Assembly (NCBI GenBank): GCA_039654915.1
Contig: CM077599.1
Coordinates: 77,654,001 to 77,718,000 of the forward strand
DNA length: 64,000 bases
DNA from: Aquilaria yunnanensis
Lineage: Eukaryota > Streptophyta > Magnoliopsida > Malvales > Thymelaeaceae
Direction: 5' to 3'
Position numbers and translations under genes: made by a program. The notes below the pieces were generated by a model. That model did no database searches, was not told the DNA's origin, and saw only the letters and a list, made by a program, of their open reading frames with translations. Of this stretch, positions 54,779 to 64,000 are shown in pieces (the first letter of the stretch is position 1; every line of letters begins with the position of its first letter).

Positions 54779-56165
54779 TAGTGGAAAGGAAAAATTACTA
54801 AAACCCCCTTCAGATTTGATCGAACTTACAATTTTATCCCTTATTCCTTAAAAAACCTACACTTGCTTCCTCTGAAGTTAACATTATTATTCATCGTTAC
54901 TAAAAAATAGATAAAATGCTTAACTTTGTCATCTTCACATCCTTTCTTATAAACTTTACTCCCAGCTTCTGTATCAATACAAGTTAATTACGTAAACAAA
55001 TAAGAAATTTCAATTAAAGGTTGAAAAAAAACAAATTGAAGATTTAATTCCCGATCCCAAATCTTCGAGCCCCAAATCTTCAGCAACCCCTAATCCAATC
55101 GAGAAGACACAAAATTAGAAATCGTCGTTGTCGGCCTCTGATTCGGTGAAAAGAGAAGCCCATGGATTTCGATCAGTTCCGTTCACGTTGTTTACGATTC
55201 CCAGGCTATTCGCGATGATTTTGTTGGCGGCAGTTCGTGATTCCTCCTTCGATTCCCCCCACGATGAACAGCTTCCCCTTCGACGTTGCAGAGAATCTGG
55301 CCGAATATGACCGGATTGGTTCGATTTCCTCACCAGTGATTGTTGGGGAAGAAGGAGAAAGGGAAGAGAGAGTGGAGCAGCGGTCACAAACACAACTCGT
55401 ACTCGACGGAGGCGATTTCGAGGTGAATGACCCAGCCTGATTTGGTCCGACGTTTCAGATGAATCGCGCCTCATTTCGTCCGGATTTAGATGAATCCGGC
55501 CTGGGAATCACCAGATTCAGATGAACCGCACCTGGGAATCACAAACGACGAGAGTGTGAGTTGGCGGTGAGTGTTGGTTGGCGATGTGGGTCGACTGACG
55601 TCTAATTTCGTGTGATTTCATCTGATTTCGTAGATAGCAACTAATCTGGGTCAAATCAGAGATATGGAATCGTGATCATAAACGGACGCGATCCGTAGTA
55701 GTGAAGGATGACAAGAGCATTAGGTTGGCAAAAGTCCTATTGCGGTTGAGAAGTCCGTTCGCCACCACTGTGTTTGGTTTCATTTGTGGGGGGCCCGTAA
55801 TGGCTGATGGGAAACTTGACGAGAAATCAATAAGCAAGCAGTTGCCAGTGCAGCAGATTCCGACGAGAAGCAACCACTGGGAAGCCCGTTTCTAGGTTTT
55901 GTTTTCATTTTATTTGTTCAATGGGTTTTGATGTCTACAGTGTTTGATGGAGGGAGTGCAATTAAAATCATTAAAAACTAGGGTGGCAAAGTTCCAAAGA
56001 AAAAAAGCAAGGAGGGCAAAGTCAAATATTTTATCTTTTCTTTAATAACGGACATTGACAAAGTTAAATGTTAAGAGGGTAAGTCTAGGTTTTTGAAAAA
56101 TGAGGAGAAAAACTATAAATTGAAGCATACCTTAGAGTAGTTTATGTAATTTTTCCTAGTGGGAA
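54779..56165. mobile_element. MULE-type element with a GC-rich interior (Pack-MULE candidate)
   Basis: Body 54788-56156. TIRs start GGAAAAATTACTAAAAC and, inverted, GGAAAAATTACATAAAC, with weaker similarity for about 150 bp. Flanks TAGTGGAAA and TAGTGGGAA differ at one base of nine. The interior 55100-55900 is far GC-richer than its surroundings. The minus strand at 55474-55115 reads openly, ending TDRNPWASLFTESEADNDDF. No transposase domain. The interior may be a captured host gene fragment, but its source was not recognised. Confidence 0.82.
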
Positions 56166-56669
56166 TTTGGGATAAAATAATTTTAGTGACTAATTAGGTC
56201 CCAACACAAAATATTAATGATAAATTTGAGACTTTTGCTGATTAATAACTATTTTGGTCGCTATTTACAGTTTTTTTCAGCAGTGCATCATTTTTACCGT
56301 TGTGTTTCAAATTTTGAATTTATACACAATCAAAATTCAATTCCTTCTATCTCCCTTTCTTGTTCCTTGTCATTCTTATAATTAAATATATTGAGTTATT
56401 TAAATTATTTTTAGCTTGTAAATTTTTTATTTAACTTGCATACCAATTGTATTTTACAAGATGTTTTTGAAAAAAAACAAGTATTTATTATTATTATTAT
56501 TATTGAGTTTACTATAAAAAATTAGTTACTTTACAAAGATTTTTCATTTAACTGACTATGAGCTGGCTAACTTTTAAATGACATTAGTTCTATATAAAAA
56601 TTAACAAAATTAAAAATAAAGAGTTTGTTAATGACTTTTTGAATTGCAAAAAAACACAGTTTAATTTTG

Positions 56670-56915
56670 TACTCTATCCGTTTCACTAATCATGCTTCAT
56701 TTTTCTTTTTGGATCATCTCAAATTTTTATAATATTTCCATATTTAGTAACATACTTTATCATACTATCTTTAATATTCACTTTTCCTGATATTTTTTTT
56801 TATTTATGTGTAAAAAATTGAATGTAAAAATGAAAATAACACATACACTTTGTCATTTTCTTAGTCTCTATGTCAAAACAAATGAAGTAAGATTGGTGAA
56901 ATGGAAGAAGTAGTA
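56670..56915. mobile_element. Stowaway-type MITE
   Basis: Body 56672-56913, flanked by TA. The left CTCTATCCGTTTCACTAATC is matched inverted by CTACTTCTTCCATTTCACCA at the right. Size (242 bp), TA target and CTCC-like termini fit Tc1/mariner MITEs. Confidence 0.82.
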
Positions 56916-57319
56916 CCTAAGCAAATAATTCGATACATGTACCCATGCATTCAGAAAAGAGGGCAATTAGTTAGAAGTATTTTTCATGCAAAAAGTCTAT
57001 CACAGAGAATCTATTGTGTATTGAATTATGACTTTAATCTTATAGACCAGGGCCAATCGAGTTATTACTAGAATTAGCCGGCAAAGCTAAATACTTTTTT
57101 GCCCTTCCTTATAAGTCAAATCTAACAATGAAACCCTCTTATTTCAATCGCTAACCCACTATTAATTAGGTAATATCTCGACGAATAAAACCACAAAATT
57201 TTTAAATTTTTTTAATTCAAGTTTTGTTGGTGAGCTCTTTGTCATCATAGCAAGACCTTTATTCCGACGACAGCATAAAAAACATAAACAAAGCAATCTC
57301 CAAGATCGGCCGGCTCAAA
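56916..57319. other. Upstream region of GT47 pseudogene 3
   Basis: AT-rich, no other gene or element recognised; position corresponds to the ancestral promoter. Confidence 0.5.
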
Positions 57320-58160
57320 ATGTATGGCCAAACTGCCGGATGTTTCGTCTCTCTTGTTCTCCTCCTAATAATCACCGACTCAGTCCTCTAATTCCTTGAG
57401 ACCTTATCAGCGTTATTCACCGGCGGCCGTGGCAACAGTGGCGGCCGGCAATGCCCATCGGACCGGCCTCTACGTGTCTTCATGTATGATCTGCCAAGGA
57501 GATACCAAGTCGGCCTGTTTCGCACAAATGAGACCTCCTCTGACTCCAGTCCGGTCACTTCATCAAACTTCCCACCATGGCCACTACCCCAATCCGACAT
57601 AAGAAGTTCGCACAGCATGGAGTACTGGCTCATTGCGTCGCTATTGCATGATGGTGATGCAGAGTGGGACGCCGCGAGAGTGTCCGATCCCGGCCAGCGG
57701 ATGTGTTCTTTGTGCCCTTCTTCTCTTCCTTGAGCATGCACACGCCAAAGCATGTTAAGAAAGACCTCGATCCGCTGATGGATTCCAAATTGCAAGTAAT
57801 TAGAAAGAAATCGAATTTCATTAATTGTTTGGTAATAGGGCGAAGGATTAGCATTAGAAGTTAGAAAGAATCATTTAAAGTTAGCTTTTAACATTAGAGA
57901 TTAGAAGATATTACCTCCATTGTTTCATTACTAAAATTCAGCAATTTACCAACGGCTGCCCATTAGTAATTTAAAATTATCAATGCACAATCGTTGGTAA
58001 ATGTACGCTAGTAAATCGCTCATTGGAACGTTTATTTTAAATCTTGATATATACTAATCAAATGCTACTCAGAAAGTTAGGAAGACACATTGCTTTCATT
58101 AGATTATAGTGGTTCCATGATAGTTTCCTACATTGCATGTGGTGTGGGCCATTTGAAAAT

Positions 58161-58664
58161 GTCATGACCAGTGGCGGAACCACTGTGGGGCAGCACCCCC
58201 GAAAATTTTAAAAATTTGTAAATATGAGGTACTAACTTGGCTATTTTCTGTGAAATTAAGAACCAGATGAGAATTTTGACCCCCAAAGAAGAACATACAA
58301 AGGGTTAATAGCGCCAAGAGTAATAAATCTTTACCTTTCATTGAGAATTTGCCCCTAACCTTTGAAATATTGAATATTCATCCCAAACCATTCTCTCTTA
58401 ACGTCTCTTTGTCTCTCTCTCTCTCTCTCCTCTAGTATGCTTAAGTGATGATTAATCAAAACAAAGTAATTATTTAATAATTTTTATTTAAAATAGATAT
58501 TACTTTATTACTATATACACATAATAATTATTTAAATAATCTTTTATAAAATTTAATTTCTATAAATAATTTTTTTCTGTTAGGTTTGGGTCGTTACTCT
58601 TCTCACATCCGCCTAACCCTAGCCCCCCCAAGTCTCAAAACCTGAGTCTGCCACTGGTCATGAC
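58161..58664. mobile_element. hAT MITE in intron 1 of GT47 pseudogene 3
   Basis: Body 58169-58656, flanked by perfect GTCATGAC (58161-58168 and 58657-58664). Ends CAGTGGCGGAACC and GTCTGCCACTG. No coding sequence; includes a short CT run. Confidence 0.92.
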
Positions 58665-59065
58665 TAAAGTGTCACAGTTTTAAGACTACACAAAATAGTA
58701 TTTATTGCATAAGATTTGGGATGTAAGGATTAGTCAAGAAACTTACCTGTAATTAATACAATGATACGACGTATACCAATTTCATATAGTTGATAACAAT
58801 TATTTGAGATTAAGATTTAGTTGATTGATCAAGTCGATTTTAACAATTATGTTAGGGTAAGTTAGGTGTAAAAAGATTAATCTTGCATGGGTGGATTGGC
58901 TGCTCAATCCCACTCTAGCTTCTCATTTTTGTAAGTAGGCTGGTAGGCTGGTGTGCTGAGAGGCGATGCTGGGCTGCTCTTCTTTTTAGAGAGCAGATGT
59001 GTGTCCTCTTGTTTGCTTCTCGCTAGCTTCTGTACTTCGCTCTTTGCTTAATATTATTCAGTAGC

Positions 59066-60476
59066 AGTTCTGTTGGATTTGTTCCAAGCAAATATTTAAT
59101 TTTGATGATGACAAGTGTATTGTGTTATTGTGTTTAATATCATTTTATTTGGTCAAAATAGATTTGTTAAAGTTGTGCTTAAATTCTAAGTATTTCAAGT
59201 GTTATCTCAAAAAATATGTTTTAAGAATATTGAGGAAAATTTGCTTTTGAAAAGAAATTAGTAGGTTATTAACTTAGGTTAATGTTTGAATCAAGTTTTG
59301 ATTTCCAAATAACAAGTGTTTTGGAGTTGTTTCAAGTTTAATCCATTAAAGTCATAGTTTAACAGGTATTTCTTTCACCCAAGTTTAACTTGCTCCCAGG
59401 GTTACACTTTAACACGTTAAACTGGGTTAATTCGAGAGTTAAGTTTCCTGTGACTTTTCGGAGAACATCAGGCAACGCGTTAAAATTTTGTTTTAACCTG
59501 TTAAGTCAAAATTTGACAGCTTCGTTCAAATTCTACGACTGGCGCAATTTGAGTCAAGATTTGAAATATGACGCGGACGAATCAGAGGACGCCACCTGGA
59601 CACCATGATAGAACTTTTTATGACCTGTCTCCTGCTGCTTTTGACCGTTGGAGAGAGAAGTCAAGTTTAACCTGTTAAACTCAGAACTTAATGCGAAGTC
59701 TGGAACTTGCACAAAAAACAGAGCAACGGTCACCAGAATTTCAGGAACTTTTCCAAACTTCCCCAGCAGGTTTCCAACGTCTCTTTGGCCCCTATATGAG
59801 TATAAAAACATGGAGAAACACTTTGGAAACAACACTTGGCAACTAGAAAAGAGAATCCATCATCAAAGAGCTCAAACTTAATATTTGCCAAGAACTTGTG
59901 CTTTCACTTGTTTATCTAGCTTTGAGAGCTTTTATTGTTCTTACCACTTTGTAACCTTGTAAACACCATTTGGTGAGATTGAGTTGGTGAGGTTTCTAGT
60001 TAGCCTCTAGGAAAACTAGTGAGAGAGAGTGTTGGTGAGGTTTCTAGTTAGCCTTTAGGAAAACTAGTGAGTGATTGTGGTAGAGAAAACTACCAAGGAA
60101 GTGTGTACACTTGTGATTTATAGTGGAGAAGAAAACTCTCAAGTGGTGAACTTGAGGAGAGGAGTAGGCTCTCAAGAGGAGAGACCAAACATCTATAAAT
60201 TCTTGTGTGCAAGCTTCTCTTCTCCTACTTGCTTGATTATTGTTTGGTAATTTGTCTTCATTCATTAGTTGAAGTTGTTTGTTTTCAAAAACACTTCAAA
60301 GCAAGTTTTCAAAGCAAAATTTAGGATCATTGTGGCAGTATTTTTCTGGTTAGAATAATTTTATTTGAGCTCCTTAAATTGCATTTTGGTTTAAGAGATT
60401 AAAAACTCATTTTCGGTAATTTTTTGAATTCAACCAATTCACCCCCCCTCTTGGTTGCACTTGGGCCAACACGTTC
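59066..60476 (+). mobile_element. Solo LTR in intron 1 of GT47 pseudogene 3
   Basis: Body 59071-60471, TGTTGGATTTGTTCC to CTTGGGCCAACA. Flanks AGTTC and CGTTC agree at four of five bases. Nearly colinear with the solo LTR in GT47 gene 2, including the TATA-type motif, the 50 bp repeat and the CACCCCCCCTCTTGG tail. Confidence 0.85.
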
Positions 60477-61444
60477 AAAAAAAAAAGTTAGTTGAATTCC
60501 TCTATGAGTTCAAGTGTTGGCAAAGGACTTAAGGCAAAGACCATGTAATTGTTAGGACACATCCTAACTCGTTCAAAACTTATCGACATCTAGTGAACGC
60601 CTCTATTCTTATTGTAGTAGACTTTGGCTTCTACCCTAGGGCTTTAGCGAATATTAGAAAAGATGTGGTGGCAGCATATGCTCATCTTGTTGAATCATTT
60701 TTCGAAGATGAAGGTTCACACCCGTTTGAGTCACACTTTGAGGAGCGATGTATGTTCACCCTAGAGCTTCTTTTCTTTAGAGGCTTCACTTTGAGGAGCG
60801 ATGTATGTTCACCCTAAGAGAAAGTATCTGATTGATCATTTACTTGTTATATATGTTAACGTGTAATTGTTTAATGATAATGATAATTTGATTGCAGCAA
60901 TTCATTTGAAAATCGGAAAGTTACTTGTTGGCCATGAGGATGTCATTTATGATCATGCCATTGCAACCAAAGAAAATGTTATAGCAGTATGTTATACAAT
61001 TAATTTAAAATAGCTGTCACCAGATAACCCTTGATCTTTGAAACTGATAGAATGTTTTTTTCTTTTTTTGGTAGCTAGTCTGGGAAAGACATGAGATCAT
61101 CAAAATTTTGTCTTAGTCCTGTGGGGGAAACACCTTCATCATGTCTTTTGTTCGATGTTGTTGTTAGCCATTATGTACCCGTCATTGTGAGTGACCTCAG
61201 TGAGCTACCTTTCGAGGATGAGATTGACTACTCTCAATTCTCAATTTTGCTATCCACGAAGAAGGCAATGCAACACAATTACATGTTAAATTTCTTGAGG
61301 ACATTTCCAAAGGTGAAATGGATAGAAATGTGGAGACGGCTTAAAAATATTTCTTACCACTTTGAGTTTCAATACCCTCCTAAGAAAAATGATGCCACTA
61401 ATTTGTATGGAGACAGGTGAAGCACAGAGTTCCCGGCATTTGGC

Positions 61445-61839
61445 TTACTATAAATAGAAGCTATAGGCAGAAAATCCTCTATCCTTTGAGTGAGGATGAA
61501 ACAACACAAAGGCAATAAGAGGTACAATGCGTTGATTTGGCCAAATGTATAAGATTCGAATGATCCATGACTTTCCTTACCAGTATTAATGATTTGATTT
61601 TTTTAATTTACAATATTTTGATTTTTTTTAATGTAGATTGGTTCTTTTAATTAGGTGTATAGATGAGCATGATTATTACCGCCACTTCCTCAGTCTGCCT
61701 GTTGACGTATTTCTTGCTCTTTTTCTTATGAGTTTGTTACATGGCCTTGAACAAGCCAGGGTCCCTCTTCTCCGGATCTTTTTCACGCTACATTTGGTTG
61801 TTAGTAAGATTAATGTTATTACACCATAAATAAGTTAAA
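61445..61839. other. Spacer between GT47 pseudogene 3 and the CACTA element
   Basis: No gene recognised. The 3' terminus of the CACTA element should lie here or inside the pseudogene tail, but no CACTA-type end was found. Confidence 0.5.
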
Positions 61840-62831
61840 TTATGTGTAAAAGAGGTTCATAAGTTTTACCATTCGCTCTCGGTGTTCAGTAATCGAAACA
61901 GAGCCTCCTGCATAAATAGCACTGTATCCACCAGTGGAGTTAGACGACTGCAATGACGATGCTCGTATTGTCTTACCCTGATAAGATTTCTCCTGAAACT
62001 CTGTTGAAGCCCACCATTCCTCCATTTCTGCATACTGTGCGTTGGTCATAAATGATGCCCGTGCTCGCTGTTTCGTTGTATTTTTCTCACGGCGAATGTC
62101 ACCCAGTGTCGATCGGTAATGATTAGCTGCCATCATATGCCAAACACGATAAACCTCATTATGGTGGGCTGGATCCCACTCACATAATCCCTATACTAAA
62201 ATAAAATATAAGGAGTCTAATAGTTATCAACATGATTTCTAAAGCTGAAAAGGTGAGACCAAAGTGCAAACCTTAAATACACGCCACCACGCCTGAATAT
62301 CCGTTGGGCTTACATTCGTCCAATCATGATGTCCCTTGAAGTGTGTGGTGAAGCATCTAGTCACCAACCGTGTTGCTCTTGATGGAAGAAAGCTACATGG
62401 AATGTATGTTCCAACACAATAAATATTATTTTCATTGGAAGTAAATGAAATGCATGTAACATAAACTATTATTGTTTATAATGATACATTACTTACGTGT
62501 TATCGTGAGGTGTAATCCGTAAGCGACCCTGAATCGAGGTTTTGGATACCGCTGAATGACCAATGGAATTCCCCCCATCGGCTGAAAGTACAGGTGTCGA
62601 AATAGATCGATTAGCACTACAGAGAAGTGGAGGAATGCGAATATCATCTATACGAGGGGTGGGATGTGGAAGAACATCTTCTTCTATTATGGGCTGCGAA
62701 GCTGAATGTCGGGAATGCGATTGGCCTGCCCTTTCATGTCTGGAAAGTGGTTCTGCTAACGCTTATTTGAACTGCTGAAATAGGCCTTTCCCTAGGCAAC
62801 ATGTATACATTGCATGTCCTTTAGGTGGCAT
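61840..62831 (-). pseudogene. CACTA element accessory protein (Transposase_24 / Ptta-En-Spm type)
   Basis: Three minus-strand exons joined in phase: 62831-62497, 62392-62272, 62190-61840. The start ATG opens MPPKGHAMYTCCLGKGLF, and an in-frame stop falls at 62765-62763. The frame then continues open: PHPTPRIDDIRIPPLL, RLRITPHDNT, FLPSRATRLVTRCF, DIQAWWRVF, GLCEWDPAHHNEVYRVWH, MEEWWASTEFQEKSYQ, TGGYSAIYAGGSVSITEHRE. Family knowledge: this domain is the second protein of plant En/Spm (CACTA) elements and is thought to act with the TNP2-type transposase. The single early stop, if real, means translation would need a later start. It lies 170 bp downstream of the TNP2-like gene on the same strand. 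Confidence 0.8.
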
Positions 62832-63000
62832 CTGCAATTTTATTAAAAACCATACAACATTTTACAAATGCAATATATGGGGAGTAGTATTGCTCTTGCA
62901 ATTGCACCTATCACAGTCAATTTAGACTTAGTATTATTATTATTATAATTATTCCACGTTCACATTACATTTTCTAAGTAATTGCACGTTAACATGACAG

Positions 63001-64000
63001 TCAATAGACGTCATCGTCCTCAGATTGTGCCTCTGAATCGCTATTCTCAATACCCCTAGATTCAAATTTATCTCCTTCATCACTTGCTTCAAGGGCATTG
63101 TCTTCCTCAGATTCATCGTCATGTTCCAAAGTTTCTTCCTTGATCGACATGTCATCATCTACAACTTCCCCCCTGTTTCAGCTAAATTCTCGATTGGGTT
63201 ATCCATAATTATGGGTGGATTGTTCAGGCCACCTTCAAAATCTTCCTGAAATGCATCATCGATGTCATTAACATTATAATGAACGATGCGTCTAGGTTTG
63301 ATTTTCAAAACGGCTAACCACCCTGTTTTTTCACGTGGCTTTGTATAGTAATGCATATAGTAAACTTGATCAGCTTGGGAGGCAAGAATGAACGGGTCAA
63401 ACTTCCCATATTGACGACCATCACGAACCTCAACTAAACCATATTGTTTATGCACCCGAGTGCCACGATCTGGAGTAGGGTCAAACCATGCACACTTAAA
63501 CAATACAACATTTTCCTGTGGCCATCCAGGATATTCGAGTTGAATGATTTCTTCTAACACCCCATAAAAATCACATTTAACCTCACTTGATCCTGAAGTC
63601 CTTATGCATACGCCACTGTTAAATGTTGCTTTGTCGAGACTCCAGTCGCTAATGTGGAACTTGTACCCATTTATGAAATAAACAGGCCAAGTCTCAAGAC
63701 GACGTGATGGCCCACACCCCACATCCCAGAAGAAGCGGTCTGTGATATTGTTGCACGCATCATTCACCTAGTTACATATCATAAAGTTTATGAATATTTC
63801 TTTCCCTTGAGAAGCAAAATATGGCTAAAATTCAAGTGTAGGTAACTTACATAGTTTCTAAGCCATGTAGCAAAGTTATTCTCAATGTAGACATCCAGGT
63901 CTGACATTGCTATATTTGGTGCATGCATACGCACTTCATCAACAAACAAACTACAAGATATACATAGAGGTCATTTTAGCATATACCTAGATGATTAAAG
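63001..64000 (-). pseudogene. CACTA TNP2-type transposase, C-terminal part (DUF4216), partial
   Basis: Minus-strand gene entering from the right edge. Exon 63950-63851 (LFVDEVRMHAPNIAM, NNFATWLRNY) splices in phase to 63767-63159 (VNDACNNITDRFFWDVGCG, the DUF4216 stretch with YPGWPQENVVLFKCAWFDP). That frame stops at 63159, in a stretch where six G replace an expected seven. One added base would carry the frame into an acidic tail (DDESEEDNALEASDEGDKF) ending at 63001. Either a frameshift mutation or a homopolymer sequencing error. TNP2 proteins are the DDE transposases of CACTA elements; the catalytic domain itself lies outside the window. Confidence 0.8.

Larger units (their letters stand above)
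57320..61440 (+). pseudogene. GT47 exostosin-family gene 3, pseudogene
   Basis: Same four-exon plan as genes 1 and 2. Exon 1 57320-57795 has a nonsense codon at 57389 after the hydrophobic anchor and a frameshift near 57690 (VSDP.. then [17 protein letters not shown]). Exon 2, about 60487-60830, has a stop at 60530 within QRT*GKDHVIV and a 30 bp internal duplication (CACTTTGAGGAGCGATGT at 60734 and 60787). Exon 3 is about 60898-60987 (IHLKIGKLLVGHEDVIYDHA). Exon 4 61091-61440 ([17 protein letters not shown]) shifts frame near 61405. The exon 2 acceptor was probably destroyed by the LTR ending at 60471, only ~15 bp before it. Exon 1 is GC-rich like gene 2's, which suggests genes 2 and 3 are the closer pair. 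Confidence 0.9.

Overview
This window is nuclear DNA of a flowering plant, almost certainly a eudicot. The genes have short exons with GT..AG introns, the intergenic DNA is AT-rich, and the families present are plant ones: a malectin LRR receptor kinase, Cf/EIX-type receptor-like proteins, a GT47 exostosin array, and hAT, MULE, CACTA, Stowaway, Copia and LINE elements. The species cannot be named from sequence alone.

Layout. 1-6450 (+): the 3' three quarters of an LRR-malectin receptor-like kinase gene that runs in from the left. 6820-17900: a tandem duplication, each unit carrying a decayed receptor-like-protein (RLP) gene on the minus strand. The second unit lost the 5' part of its RLP and received a 5.3 kb Copia retrotransposon, which itself carries a further insertion. 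17900-21260: AT-rich DNA with a four-times-repeated ~110 bp motif. 21268-24982: a nearly intact hAT transposon, followed by a related 517 bp MITE. 27180-28823 (-): F-box/kelch gene. 33159-34986 (-): 60S ribosomal protein L17 (uL22) gene in seven exons, with telo-box and site II promoter motifs. 39243-40917, 50441-54227 and 57320-61430 (+): three tandem GT47 exostosin-family glycosyltransferase genes. The first two look intact and the third is a pseudogene. 42600-49946, between the first two GT47 genes: a LINE remnant that holds a hAT MITE, a large solo LTR, and a Copia element internally replaced by an inverted copy of its own insertion site. 61840-64000 (-): two genes of a CACTA (En/Spm) element that runs off the right edge.

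The F-box/kelch, RPL17 and exostosin genes do not form a pathway. Their linkage recalls, from memory, the Arabidopsis At1g67410-At1g67480 neighbourhood, so it may be conserved microsynteny. The host genes serve surface signalling (RLK, RLPs), protein turnover (F-box), translation (RPL17) and probably Golgi polysaccharide synthesis (GT47).

No wholly new biological system was found. The most unusual signals are structural: the inverted duplication of a Copia insertion junction (43264-49680); the Copia element with its empty target site preserved in the neighbouring duplicate (11204-16472 versus 6897-6901); and two GT47 paralogues whose first introns independently received the same LTR family and a similar hAT MITE. 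All exon boundaries were read by eye from splice consensus and reading frame, and all similarities were judged by eye.
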